Below are positions 9,464 through 18,513 of a stretch of 64,000 nt of DNA, one piece after another. The notes beneath the pieces were generated by a model. It did not search any database. It was not told the origin of the DNA and saw only the letters and a program-made list of their open reading frames with translations. Every line of letters begins with the position of its first letter. The stretch's first letter is position 1. This DNA comes from Bacteroidota bacterium. Lineage in GTDB: Bacteria > Bacteroidota > Bacteroidia > Chitinophagales > LD1. The stretch is taken from positions 188,533 to 252,532 of the forward strand of contig CANJZE010000002.1 of the NCBI GenBank assembly GCA_947479455.1, read 5' to 3'. The translations under genes and the position numbers were made by a program.

Positions 9464-10678
9464 CTACTTTACTCCTGCTGCTTTATATTTCTTCAATAAA
9501 TAAGCAACTGTTACCGCACCAATCGTAAACATAATGATGGAAATAATTTCGCTTTGGCGAAACTGAATTCCGAAGAAACCATAGGTATCACGTCCGCTTA
9601 CATCGCGCCATTGTTCAATGGCAAAACGTTGCACTCCTATCAACATCATAAAGATGAAAAACAAAATACCTGGTTGGTAAGAATATCGTTTGCGTAAACT
9701 CCAAAGAATAAAAAAGATAGCTGTGCACATTATCAATTCATAAAGCGGAGTTGGATAAGCAGCATGCGCTAAATAGGTACAGTGCTCTTCCACACAATTT
9801 GGAATAACATTCATTGGTTCGGCATCAATAATATTGTGGGCATAATCATTGCTCCATAAAAATTGTGGAAACCACGAGGGTTTATTATACGGATTAGCTA
9901 AACCCCAATCGCCATCTCCGGCTACATGACAACCAATTCTTCCAATGCCATTTGCCAAAATAAAACCGGGTGCTACTGAATCAAAAAAATGTAGAATGTT
10001 GAATTTTTTCCAATACGCATAAAGACCAAATCCCAAGCCCGCAAAAATTAAACCTCCATAAACAGAAAGACCACTGAACATAGAACCGAATGGATCTTGC
10101 CAAAAGTTTACATAGTCACCTGGGTTTTCTAAGTAGTTGAAAAAATTCGCCCCTGACACACCAAGCACAGCGGCAATCACAACCAAATCGCCAATGCCAT
10201 CAGAAGGATAAAGTGTAATCTTTTTCTTTTGTGGGGTTAGGAGTTTGTCCTTATTCTTTGTGTGATAGAAATACCAACACAAACCAACAGCCCCTAAAAT
10301 TCCACCAACAAAACTTCCTAGATTAAATGAAGTGAGATAATTTTTAAGGTTTAAAACTCCTGTGCTTAACTCTGGTTGATATATTAACAAACCCGCGATT
10401 TTAAAAAACACCACAAAGCCAATCAAAAAGTAAATAACAAGCTCAGTAATAGTTGGTGCTTCGCCTATTGTAATTTCTGCATCATTGCCTTTGAGTAAAC
10501 CAAGTGATTCTCTTCTGCGCATTTCATTTACCGAAAGTATTGAAGCGACAAAAAAACCTGTAGCCACGCAAAATCCGTAACTAAAAATGGGAATGAAACG
10601 ATAATCTGCCGCTGGTGCATGATTAAAAAACTCGTAAATAAAATCGGTAATTTTAGGATAACAGCGAAGAAGAATCAT
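9464..10678 (-). CDS. lgt: Prolipoprotein diacylglyceryl transferase
   Basis: This inner-membrane enzyme moves diacylglycerol from phosphatidylglycerol to the lipobox cysteine of prolipoproteins. The Lgt signature appears as GNGIGRIGCHVAGDGDWG (residues about 240-260), with several hydrophobic helices and the late ERWRD-like segment (IEQWRDVSGR). At 404 residues it is longer than the usual 260-300. The extra length lies in the first half, between the first helix and the SGANFFNYLE segment, and is a form seen in Bacteroidota. Lipoproteins in this window (for example the gene at 13342) would be substrates. It lies downstream of mtaB on the same strand, separated by 105 bases that hold a dispersed repeat. 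Confidence 0.9.
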   Translation of the reverse strand: MILLRCYPKITDFIYEFFNHAPAADYRFIPIFSYGFCVATGFFVASILSVNEMRRRESLGLLKGNDAEITIGEAPTITELVIYFLIGFVVFFKIAGLLIYQPELSTGVLNLKNYLTSFNLGSFVGGILGAVGLCWYFYHTKNKDKLLTPQKKKITLYPSDGIGDLVVIAAVLGVSGANFFNYLENPGDYVNFWQDPFGSMFSGLSVYGGLIFAGLGFGLYAYWKKFNILHFFDSVAPGFILANGIGRIGCHVAGDGDWGLANPYNKPSWFPQFLWSNDYAHNIIDAEPMNVIPNCVEEHCTYLAHAAYPTPLYELIMCTAIFFILWSLRKRYSYQPGILFFIFMMLIGVQRFAIEQWRDVSGRDTYGFFGIQFRQSEIISIIMFTIGAVTVAYLLKKYKAAGVK

Positions 10679-10758
10679 GAAGATTGAATAGTAAATGGTG
10701 AATAGTAAATAGCTATGCGAAAGTGATAAATAATTTGAATGAATGTAGTTTGTATTGA

Positions 10759-10783
10759 AGTCCCCTTTAGGGGATTTAGGGGT
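10759..10783. repeat. 25-base dispersed repeat, copy A (second copy inside rnpB)
   Basis: This 25-base sequence, with the core cccctttaggggatttag, abuts the stop codon of mtaB. An identical 25-base copy occurs at 25891-25915 inside the RNase P RNA gene. It contains an inverted repeat (cccct/agggg) that can form a short hairpin with a second aggggt able to compete. Confidence 0.75.
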
Positions 10784-12118
10784 TTATGCAATCGAAAACT
10801 CCAAATGCTTAGTCCCTTTTACATAACCGAAATCTGAAACTTCTTTCAATGAAATAGTTTGAATGGTGTTCCACATTTTCGCTTCGTAAGGAATACCTAC
10901 TTTGATATAATTATCGGTGAAGCCGTATCGAATACCATTGTCATTTTCGGCTTCGAATAAAACTTTGCGTTCTGTATTCACATGCTCAGCATAAAATTTT
11001 CGTTTCTTCTTTTCAGAAAGTATGCGTAGCATTTTGTTGCGTTCTTTTCTTTCAGGTATTGGAACTACAGGAGAAATATTCAGCGCGCGCGTATTGGCGC
11101 GTTCGCTATAGGTAAACACATGCAGATACGAAACATCCAAATCGTTCACAAAGTTGTAGGTTTCTAAAAACTGTTCGTGTGTTTCACCGGGGAAACCAAC
11201 AATGATATCTACGCCAATGCAAGCGTGCGGCATCACTGCTTTTATTTTTCCTACGCGCTCCTGATACAACTGGCGCAAATATTTTCTGCGCATCAGTTTT
11301 AAAATTTTATCGGAGCCGCTTTGCAAAGGAATATGAAAGTGCGGCATAAACTTTTGGCTGTTGGCTACAAAGTCAATGATCTCATTGGTCAACAAATTCG
11401 GTTCAATAGAAGAAATGCGAAAACGCTCTACAGCAACATTTTTTTCTAACTCTTTTATCAGCAGTAAAAAATTTTCTTCTGTTCGCTCATTGCCGTCAGC
11501 CGACTTTCCGAAGTCACCAATATTTACACCCGTTAAAACAATTTCCTTCACTCCGGTGGCTGCGACTTTCTTCGCCACTTCAACGGTGTGTACAATCGAA
11601 TTACTTCTGCTCTTTCCTCGAGCTAATGGAATAGTACAGAACGAACAAAAATAATCGCAACCATCCTGCACTTTTAAAAAACTGCGCGTTCGTTCGCCTT
11701 GAGAATAAGCATCGGCATAAAACTCAACGTTATTTATATCGCCACTTATAACTAATGGCTCCTGTTGTTCTTCGAGTTGTTCCAGGTATTCATGAATCTT
11801 AAATTTTTCATTGGCCCCAAGCACCAGATTCACGCCTTTTATTTTCGAAATTTCTTCCGGCTTCAATTGAGCGAAGCATCCAACGATTATAATCTTGGCT
11901 TCGGGGTTTGTCTTTAAAGCGGTCTTTACTACATACTTCGTTTCCTTGTCTGCATTTTCTGTAACCGAACAGGTATTAATAATGTAGTAATCGGCTCTAT
12001 CGCTGAATTCAACTTTTTGAAAACCCTGCTCTATAAGAATGCGCGCTATAGCCGAAGTTTCGGAAAAATTCAGCTTGCAGCCGAGTGTGTGAAGAGCAAC
12101 TTTACGATTGTAAAACAT
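10784..12118 (-). CDS. mtaB: tRNA t6A37 methylthiotransferase MtaB
   Basis: This radical-SAM methylthiotransferase converts t6A37 to ms2t6A37 in tRNAs reading ANN codons. The N-terminal UPF0004 domain has the three Fe-S cysteines in LGCKLN, NTCSVTE and VGCFAQ. The radical-SAM cluster motif is CDYFCSFC near residues 153-160, and a TRAM-like C-terminal domain follows (KVLFEAENDNG). The length of 444 is normal, and the ALHTLGCKLNFSE start separates it from MiaB and RimO. A dispersed repeat lies directly after its stop codon. It diverges from the oxidoreductase gene at 12250, leaving 131 bases for promoters. Confidence 0.92.
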   Translation of the reverse strand: MFYNRKVALHTLGCKLNFSETSAIARILIEQGFQKVEFSDRADYYIINTCSVTENADKETKYVVKTALKTNPEAKIIIVGCFAQLKPEEISKIKGVNLVLGANEKFKIHEYLEQLEEQQEPLVISGDINNVEFYADAYSQGERTRSFLKVQDGCDYFCSFCTIPLARGKSRSNSIVHTVEVAKKVAATGVKEIVLTGVNIGDFGKSADGNERTEENFLLLIKELEKNVAVERFRISSIEPNLLTNEIIDFVANSQKFMPHFHIPLQSGSDKILKLMRRKYLRQLYQERVGKIKAVMPHACIGVDIIVGFPGETHEQFLETYNFVNDLDVSYLHVFTYSERANTRALNISPVVPIPERKERNKMLRILSEKKKRKFYAEHVNTERKVLFEAENDNGIRYGFTDNYIKVGIPYEAKMWNTIQTISLKEVSDFGYVKGTKHLEFSIA

Positions 12119-12249
12119 GGAGCGCGAAGATAATTATTTGCTCATAGCCGCTATTCAAATTCCATTTCAACCTACAATCCACAAAATCATTTGCAAACTA
12201 TTACGTACCGTTTACTTCGAGCATACTCGCTCCCTTTTACATTCGTTAC

Positions 12250-13254
12250 ATGGCAAAAGCAGTTCGCATCGGTATTTTCGGAGTGGGACACCTCGGAAAA
12301 ATTCACGTTAAACTTCTGAAAGAAATTTCGGGGTTCACCATTGTGGGCTTCTACGACCCCGATGATAAAAATGCCCACAAAGCAGAGGAAGAATTCGGAA
12401 TCAAACGTTTCGATTCACCAAAAAAACTCATAGAGAGTTGCGATGCCATTGATATTGTGTCGCCTACCACCACACATTTTGAAATTGCAAAAGACGCTAT
12501 CAAAAAAGCGAAACATATTTTTATTGAAAAGCCATTGTCAAGTACGGTTAAAGAAGCAAAGGAATTAGTGGAGTTAGTTGATGAAGCGCGGATTAAAGCG
12601 ATGGTAGGTCACGTAGAAAGATTTAATCCTGCTTTACTTTCGCTCAACAAAAAAAACATGAAGCCCATGTTTATTGAAGTGCATCGGCTGGCAGAATTTA
12701 ATCCGCGAGGCACTGATGTTTCGGTAGTGCTCGATTTAATGATTCACGACCTCGATATTATTTTGAGTTTGGTAAAAGCCAATGTGAAAAAAGTTTCGGC
12801 AAGCGGTGTGGCTATACTTTCTAAATCGCCCGACATAGCCAACGCGCGAATTGAATTTGATAACGGTTGTGTTGCCAACGTTACTGCTAGCCGTATTTCG
12901 GTAAAGAGCATGCGCAAAATGCGCATCTTTCAGCCGGGAGCTTATATCAGTATGGATTTTTTGAAAAAGAAAAGCGATGTGTTTCGCATTGAAGATGCTC
13001 CGCCTTCAAACACAGAAACCAATCACTTTGAAATTGATTTGCCCGACAACAGCAAGAAATATATAACCTACGAAACTGCCGAGAAGAAAGATGTGAACGC
13101 CATTCAAATGGAATTAGAATTGTTTCACAAATCAATTACCCAAAACAAACCGGTTGCAGTCAGCGTGCTCGAAGGGTACAACGCCATGCATTTGGCACAA
13201 CAAATTCTCGATAAAATAAATGCGCAGTTAGTAACCCCCAAGTCAACGAAGTGA
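12250..13254 (+). CDS. Gfo/Idh/MocA-family NAD(P)-dependent oxidoreductase
   Basis: The 334-residue protein has an N-terminal Rossmann fold (IGIFGVGHLGKIHV) and the family's EKP motif in IFIEKPLSST near residues 95-104. These are the dinucleotide-binding and catalytic elements of Gfo/Idh/MocA enzymes, which oxidise or reduce sugars and cyclitols, often nucleotide sugars. The VGHVERFNPA segment resembles UDP-N-acetylglucosamine 3-dehydrogenase-like members. It is first in a same-strand run leading to a polyprenyl sugar transferase, ACP and glycosyltransferases, so a role in making an activated surface sugar is likely. The exact substrate cannot be told. Confidence 0.82.
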   Translation: MAKAVRIGIFGVGHLGKIHVKLLKEISGFTIVGFYDPDDKNAHKAEEEFGIKRFDSPKKLIESCDAIDIVSPTTTHFEIAKDAIKKAKHIFIEKPLSSTVKEAKELVELVDEARIKAMVGHVERFNPALLSLNKKNMKPMFIEVHRLAEFNPRGTDVSVVLDLMIHDLDIILSLVKANVKKVSASGVAILSKSPDIANARIEFDNGCVANVTASRISVKSMRKMRIFQPGAYISMDFLKKKSDVFRIEDAPPSNTETNHFEIDLPDNSKKYITYETAEKKDVNAIQMELELFHKSITQNKPVAVSVLEGYNAMHLAQQILDKINAQLVTPKSTK

Positions 13255-13341
13255 GTTTAGAGAAAAGCACACGGGTGGTTTTTTTTCTTTTTATTCGCAA
13301 TCTTTTTAAACAACCAACGTTTATTGCCCGACTATTTGCGA

Positions 13342-14154
13342 ATGAAATTCTTCATTACACTTTTTCTTTTTGCTGCTGTCGTTAGCTTATCTCCTTCCTG
13401 CAATAAAATGCCGAATGGCGGTGTGCCTTTTTACATGCGCATGGATTCTGCTGCCACCTCATCGCCTTCTGCAGGAGAAAACGGCATTAAAGATGTTTGG
13501 GTAGAAGCCAACAGCACCAATTTAGGCGCGTATGAAATGCCTTGCAATTACCCTGTACTTGCTTCAGGTAATGTTCGATTTGTGGTGAGTGCAGGTATTT
13601 ATGAAAGTGGCCAATCCAATACGCGTGTAATTTATCCCTTCTATCAACCCGATACGTTTTCAATTAATGCCCTCAATGCAACTCAATACAATCATCATCC
13701 GGTTTTTACTTACAAAACCGGAGCAAAATTTCCTTTTGTTACGGAGACTTTTAGCGTAGCAAGTGGGTTTGGTACCAACATGCAACGGATTGACACACTG
13801 GGAATTTCATTCGGAAGAATTACTGCCATAGCCGATTCTAACGTGGAAGCAGCACAACTAAATACGTATGCACTACCTTTTGACAGAGATGTTTGGTTAG
13901 AATTTGATTACAAATGTGAAGTTCCTTTTTACACCGGTTTCTATGGTTCGTTTGTGAGTGGTGCAAGTGTCGTTCGTTTCCCGGTTTTGTTTCTTACTCC
14001 ACGTTCCACCTGGACAAAAATGTATTTGAAACTAGCTGACCAAATTAATGCCGTGCGGGCAGATAAATACAACCTCTTTTTTGAAGCACTTAGACCTTAC
14101 GGCTCTTCGGGTGGTAGTGTTTGTATTGACAATGTAAAGTTGGTTTACTTGTAA
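13342..14154 (+). CDS. Lipoprotein of unknown function
   Basis: The ATG at 13342 gives a type II signal peptide: Lys, hydrophobic FFITLFLFAAVV, then the lipobox SPSC with Cys near residue 20, so it should be anchored in a membrane after Lgt processing. An upstream TTG would place seven odd residues before the signal and is rejected. The mature protein (about 250 residues) is rich in beta-strand patterns (IKDVWVEANSTNLGAYEMPC near the start, SVCIDNVKLVYL at the end), like a jelly-roll carbohydrate-binding or adhesin-like domain; this is inference. It lies 10 bases before the sugar transferase gene, so the two are probably co-transcribed. I do not recognise the family. Confidence 0.8.
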   Translation: MKFFITLFLFAAVVSLSPSCNKMPNGGVPFYMRMDSAATSSPSAGENGIKDVWVEANSTNLGAYEMPCNYPVLASGNVRFVVSAGIYESGQSNTRVIYPFYQPDTFSINALNATQYNHHPVFTYKTGAKFPFVTETFSVASGFGTNMQRIDTLGISFGRITAIADSNVEAAQLNTYALPFDRDVWLEFDYKCEVPFYTGFYGSFVSGASVVRFPVLFLTPRSTWTKMYLKLADQINAVRADKYNLFFEALRPYGSSGGSVCIDNVKLVYL

Positions 14155-14164
14155 TTTTGGGGAG

Positions 14165-15583
14165 ATGAAAAAAAGAAAATCCATTATTCCTCTTTATGTT
14201 TTATGCGATACCATCGCTTCGGTAGTGGCTTGGTATTTCCTTTTTCAGTTTCGAAAAATTACGATTGAAAATCTTCCATTCCATTTCAATTTACCTTTTA
14301 CCGATGACAATTTTTTTGTGGGCTTGGCTGCTATTCTCGTCATGTGGATTGGTTTTCATTATATCACTGGAACTTATACAGACCTTTACAAAAAATCGCG
14401 CCTTCAGGAACTTGCAAAAACTTTTATCGTTTCGTTTATAGGTAGCATCATCATCTTTTTTGCGTTTTTGCTCGATGATTTAGTAAGAAAATATTCCGAC
14501 TACTATCTCACGTTCTTCGTTTTATTTTCGTTTCAATTTTTCTTCACCGCTTTTTTTCGGTTGACAATTCTTCATATCGTAAAGAAGAACATTCGCAAAG
14601 GCAAAACAGGTTTCAATACTTTAATAGTTGGAAGTAGCGGAAGAGCGAACGAGTTATATATCGATTTAAAGAAAAAGGAATTGGGCTTTGGTTTTTATTT
14701 CGTTGGCTACATCGAGCTGAATGGCAAAGCAACAAACATACTCACCACCGAACTTGCTGAACTCGGCAAACTTAGCGACCTCGAAAAAATTATTGACAGT
14801 AACCTTGAAATAGAAGAAGTAATTATTGCAATCGAGTCTTCGGAACATCATCAGCTAAACGACATTCTCAATCGTTTAGCCGATAAGAATGTAACTATCA
14901 GAATCATTCCCGATATGTATGATATTCTCTCAGGAACGGTACGAATGAATCATGCTATTGGAGAAGCGTTTATTGAAATTCGTCCGCAACTTTTAAATGA
15001 ATGGGAACGAATTACAAAACGCTGGTTCGATATTGTTGCCTCTGTATTTGCCATTCTTATCACGCTCCCAATTACTATTACTGTTGCATTTAGAATCTGG
15101 ACGATTGACCGCGGACCTGTTTTTTATTTTCAGGAACGCTTAGGTCAGTATGGTAAACCTTTCCGCATCTTCAAATTCCGCTCCATGAAGTTGAATGCCG
15201 AAAGCAGCGGACCTCAACTCACTTCTGAAAATGATGACCGCATAACTTCCATCGGAAAAATAATTCGGAAATACAGAATAGACGAACTACCTCAATTCAT
15301 CAATGTAATAAAAGGTGAAATGAGTATTGTAGGCCCGCGTGCAGAAAGAAAATTTTTTGCTGACCGTATTGTAAAACTTGCTCCTTACTACCGTCACGTT
15401 TTTAAAGTTCAGCCCGGAATTACTTCACTCGGTATGGTAAAATACGGTTACGCCTCTGATGTAACTGAAATGGTGAAGCGATTGAAATACGATATCATTT
15501 ATATCGAGAACATGAGCATCGCTATGGATTTGCGGGTGATGATTTATACCGTCCTTACCATTCTTTACGGCAGAGGTCAATAG
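14165..15583 (+). CDS. Polyprenyl-phosphate sugar-1-phosphate transferase (exopolysaccharide initiating, WcaJ-like)
   Basis: The 472-residue membrane protein has about four N-terminal transmembrane helices, a CoA-binding-like middle domain (NTLIVGSSGRANELY) and a C-terminal bacterial sugar transferase domain. The latter shows the hallmark KRWFDIVAS, the hydrophobic hairpin, GPVFYFQERLG, KFRSMK, the acidic RIDELPQ and VGPRAER. It transfers a hexose-1-phosphate from a nucleotide sugar to undecaprenyl phosphate, the first step of capsule or O-unit assembly. ACP, KAS III, GT2 and GNAT genes follow on the same strand, making this the core of a glycan operon. Confidence 0.9.
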   Translation: MKKRKSIIPLYVLCDTIASVVAWYFLFQFRKITIENLPFHFNLPFTDDNFFVGLAAILVMWIGFHYITGTYTDLYKKSRLQELAKTFIVSFIGSIIIFFAFLLDDLVRKYSDYYLTFFVLFSFQFFFTAFFRLTILHIVKKNIRKGKTGFNTLIVGSSGRANELYIDLKKKELGFGFYFVGYIELNGKATNILTTELAELGKLSDLEKIIDSNLEIEEVIIAIESSEHHQLNDILNRLADKNVTIRIIPDMYDILSGTVRMNHAIGEAFIEIRPQLLNEWERITKRWFDIVASVFAILITLPITITVAFRIWTIDRGPVFYFQERLGQYGKPFRIFKFRSMKLNAESSGPQLTSENDDRITSIGKIIRKYRIDELPQFINVIKGEMSIVGPRAERKFFADRIVKLAPYYRHVFKVQPGITSLGMVKYGYASDVTEMVKRLKYDIIYIENMSIAMDLRVMIYTVLTILYGRGQ

Positions 15584-15647
15584 CTTTTCACTTTCTCCTT
15601 CCCATTCAGAATTTGGAACGCACTCAACCTTTTATAAATTGCGTTCT

Positions 15648-15875
15648 ATGTTACTCGAAGAATTTGTAGAAAAATTTGCCGACTGTTTCAACCAAACAAG
15701 TGCAGCAGCATTCAAACCCGAAACAGAATTCAAAAAACTAAGTGAGTGGGGCTCCATGCTCGTGCTTATTGTAATTGCTATGGTTGATGCTGATTATGAA
15801 AAAGTAATTACAGCCGAAGATTTAAAATCTGCTGTCACAGTCGAACAACTTTTTGAAATTGTAAAAAGCAAATAG
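15648..15875 (+). CDS. Acyl carrier protein
   Basis: This small acidic helical protein of 75 residues has the ACP four-helix pattern (LLEEFVEKFADCF ... VTVEQLFEIV). The phosphopantetheine-bearing serine sits in EWGSML, where typical ACPs have DSL; the serine is kept but the preceding Asp is replaced by Gly. This variant type is found in ACPs of Bacteroidota surface-glycan and lipid operons. The start is the ATG at 15648; an upstream TTG adds three residues only. The KAS III gene starts one base after its stop codon, so the pair forms a dedicated acyl-building unit, distinct from housekeeping AcpP. Confidence 0.85.
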   Translation: MLLEEFVEKFADCFNQTSAAAFKPETEFKKLSEWGSMLVLIVIAMVDADYEKVITAEDLKSAVTVEQLFEIVKSK

Positions 15876-15876
15876 C

Positions 15877-16929
15877 ATGGCCGTATTCTCAATACCGAAT
15901 ATTAAGTTGAGCGGATTGAGCGCCTGCGTTCCAAAGCACACCGAGGACAACAAAAACTTCTCCCTCATTTCTGAAGAAGACCGCGAAACATTCATCAATA
16001 CCGTTGGCATTCGTTATAGAAGAGTCGCTGCTGATGGAGTTACCGCATCAGATTTATGTTTTACCGCTGCCGAAAAATTACTGAACGATTTAAACTGGAA
16101 TCGGGAGGAAATAAAAGTTCTTGTTTTCGTTACTCAAACACCCGACTATTTAATTCCGAATACATCATCGCTGTTACAGGAAAAATTAAAGCTTTCGAAA
16201 AATTGTTTAGCGTTTGATGTGAACCTCGGTTGCTCAGGTTATGTGTATGGTCTTTCAATTGTATCGAGTTTGTTGCAAAACATGCCGGGGGGCAAAGCAT
16301 TGCTTTTGGTGGGTGATATTTCTACCAGAACAATTTCGATGAAAGATAAAAGCACGGCTCCACTTTTTTCAGATGCCGGCACTGCCACCGCTGTTGAATT
16401 TTCTAGCAGTCATCAAATTCATTTCAATTTACAAACTGACGGAAAAGAATTTGACGACATCATTATCAGCGATGGCGGTTATCGGAATCCCGTATCCAAA
16501 AATTCATTTACAGAAACTGAATACGAAAAAGGAATTGTGCGCAATAATTTACAGATGAAATTAGACGGAGCTAAAATTTTCAATTTTGCGCTTCGCGAAA
16601 TTGCTCCAAACATCAACACGCTTTTAACCGAAAAGCAAATTGAAAAATCAACGATTGATTATTTTGTTTTTCACCAGGCAAACAAACTAATGATTGAAAG
16701 CGTTCGCAAAAAATTGAAAGTGGAACCGGAGAAAGTGCCTTACAGTTTGTATGACTTTGGCAATACAAGTTCTGCTACAGTGCCCTTGACCATGCTGGTA
16801 AAATTGCGCGAACAATTAGTTTCGCAAAAGTTGAATTTACTTTTATCGGGTTTTGGAGTTGGCTTATCGTGGGGCAGTTGTTATCTTGAAACCGAAAAAA
16901 TAATTTGTTCTGAACTCATTGAAATTTGA
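15877..16929 (+). CDS. 3-oxoacyl-ACP synthase III family protein (FabH-like)
   Basis: This 350-residue thiolase-fold condensing enzyme has the complete Cys-His-Asn triad: Cys119 in NLGCSGYVYG, His266 in VFHQANKL and Asn296 in DFGNTSSA. KAS III enzymes condense an acyl-CoA starter with malonyl-ACP. Placement directly after a special ACP, and before a GT2 and an acyltransferase-like GNAT, suggests it makes an acyl group or short ketoacyl chain that decorates a glycan, rather than general fatty acids (inference). The start is the ATG at 15877, one base after the ACP stop. Confidence 0.88.
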   Translation: MAVFSIPNIKLSGLSACVPKHTEDNKNFSLISEEDRETFINTVGIRYRRVAADGVTASDLCFTAAEKLLNDLNWNREEIKVLVFVTQTPDYLIPNTSSLLQEKLKLSKNCLAFDVNLGCSGYVYGLSIVSSLLQNMPGGKALLLVGDISTRTISMKDKSTAPLFSDAGTATAVEFSSSHQIHFNLQTDGKEFDDIIISDGGYRNPVSKNSFTETEYEKGIVRNNLQMKLDGAKIFNFALREIAPNINTLLTEKQIEKSTIDYFVFHQANKLMIESVRKKLKVEPEKVPYSLYDFGNTSSATVPLTMLVKLREQLVSQKLNLLLSGFGVGLSWGSCYLETEKIICSELIEI

Positions 16930-16930
16930 A

Positions 16931-17860
16931 ATGAACTTTACGCCTGATTTTTCCATTGTAGTACCGGTTTACAACAGCGAAAACACGCTGGATGAATTGT
17001 GCACTCGTGTGGAAGAAACCTTCATTAAAATGAATTCGACTTTCGAAATTATTTTAGTGAATGACATGAGTAGCGATGGAAGCTGGTGGAAAATAAAATC
17101 GCTGAAAGAAAAATATGGCGAGCGCCTACTTGGCATTAATCTTCGAAAAAACTTCGGGCAACACAAAGCTTTGCTTTGTGGTTTTCAATTTGCAAAAGGC
17201 AAATACATTGTAACCATTGATGATGATTTACAATTCTTTCCTGAAGATATTTCATTGCTTATTGACCGAGCTAAATCTACTTCTGCCGATTTAGTCTATG
17301 GTATTTACGCAGAGGAAAGACAACACTCACCATTACGTAAATGGGGAAGCAATTTTGTTGGCTACATGTTTGAAAAATTCGGAAACACCACAGGGCAGGG
17401 TTCAAGTTTTAAAGTAATTCATCATAGCGTAATTGATAAAATCAAAGACTATAATCACTCCTTCACTTTTGTAGATGAAATCCTTTCGTGGCACACCACA
17501 AGAATCGAGTGGGTGCCAGTTCGGCATGCGGAGCGCAAAGAAGGATCATCGGGATACAGCGTTCCAAAACTTACGTTGCTTTCACTAAATTTAATTCTCT
17601 CTTACACTACTATTCCGCTTCGTTTTATGACTTGGTTTGGTTTAATATCGTTCCTTATTAGTTTAGTTTTAGTAGGTATTTTCATCTACCAAAAAATGGT
17701 CTACGGCTCACCGCTCGGCTTTACTGCGCTCATCGTTTCTATTTTTATGTCGAGCGGTTTAATTCTTTTTTCGTTGGGCATTATTGGCGAATACCTCAAT
17801 CGTTTATTTGCGTTGCAGCATCGTAAACCACCTTATCAAATTCAGGAAATATTGCGATGA
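16931..17860 (+). CDS. Glycosyltransferase family 2 (polyprenyl-phosphate type, two C-terminal membrane helices)
   Basis: The GT-A fold is evident from FSIVVPVYNSENTL, VNDMSSDGSW and the metal-binding TIDDDLQ segment. NFGQHKALLCGF is the arrangement of DPM1/GtrB-like enzymes. Two strong hydrophobic helices at the C-terminus anchor it in the inner membrane. Such enzymes attach a sugar to undecaprenyl phosphate, giving a lipid-linked donor. The ATG at 16931 lies one base after the KAS III stop codon; a TTG twelve bases upstream is unlikely. The stop overlaps the next start by four bases (ATGA), indicating coupling to the GNAT gene. Confidence 0.88.
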   Translation: MNFTPDFSIVVPVYNSENTLDELCTRVEETFIKMNSTFEIILVNDMSSDGSWWKIKSLKEKYGERLLGINLRKNFGQHKALLCGFQFAKGKYIVTIDDDLQFFPEDISLLIDRAKSTSADLVYGIYAEERQHSPLRKWGSNFVGYMFEKFGNTTGQGSSFKVIHHSVIDKIKDYNHSFTFVDEILSWHTTRIEWVPVRHAERKEGSSGYSVPKLTLLSLNLILSYTTIPLRFMTWFGLISFLISLVLVGIFIYQKMVYGSPLGFTALIVSIFMSSGLILFSLGIIGEYLNRLFALQHRKPPYQIQEILR

Positions 17861-18513
17861 AAATCACGCGCTACGGAATTTCGTTACAACGAATGACACA
17901 ACTCGATGCGGAACTTGTTCGCCAATGGCGCAACGACAAAAAGATTTCGCAGTTTATGTTTTACAAAGGAGAAATTACCACAGCCATGCAGGATGAATGG
18001 TTTTCTTCCATCGACAACGAACAGAATTTTTTCTTCATCATCAGCCATAAAAATGTTCCAGTAGGCTTAATCAATATTTCATCCATTGACTGGGAAAACA
18101 AAACAGCTTACACAGGTCTGTTTATTTACGAAGACAAATTTCTTAGCACCGACATTCCAGTAATGGCATCCCTCGCGATGCTCGATGTTTTTTTTCTGCT
18201 CTTCGATATTCAGTTGGTATATGCAAAGGTGAAAGGAAATAATAAGGTAGCGCACAACTACAATTCATCACTTGGCTTTGCACGCACTAAAAAAATCGAA
18301 TTTGGTTTGGGCTATGAATACATGTTACAGAAAGAAATTTATTTGCTCGAGGCCAAACAAATTCGCAATGCTGCTATTCACTTAAAGGGAAACAAAACTA
18401 CGATTGAACTAAGCCCCTCACCTATTGATGAGTGGTTGAAGAAAAAAATCAGTGCGGCAAAAAAGAATGTGTTTAAAAATTTGGAAGTGGATTTGAAAAC
18501 TTCAGAAGCTTAA
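17857..18513 (+). CDS. GNAT-family N-acyltransferase, PseH-like
   Basis: The 218-residue protein starts like PseH/RimJ-type acetyltransferases (LVRQWRNDKKISQFM), followed by the VPVGLINISSIDW strand and a conserved NYNSSLGFARTKK helix near the acetyl-CoA site. PseH-type enzymes N-acetylate aminosugar nucleotides. Given the upstream ACP/KAS III pair, an acyl-ACP donor is possible, but this is inference. The C-terminal 40 residues are Lys-rich and outside the catalytic fold. It is translationally coupled to the GT2 upstream and overlaps the end of the convergent glucosidase gene by four bases. Confidence 0.78.
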   Translation: MKITRYGISLQRMTQLDAELVRQWRNDKKISQFMFYKGEITTAMQDEWFSSIDNEQNFFFIISHKNVPVGLINISSIDWENKTAYTGLFIYEDKFLSTDIPVMASLAMLDVFFLLFDIQLVYAKVKGNNKVAHNYNSSLGFARTKKIEFGLGYEYMLQKEIYLLEAKQIRNAAIHLKGNKTTIELSPSPIDEWLKKKISAAKKNVFKNLEVDLKTSEA

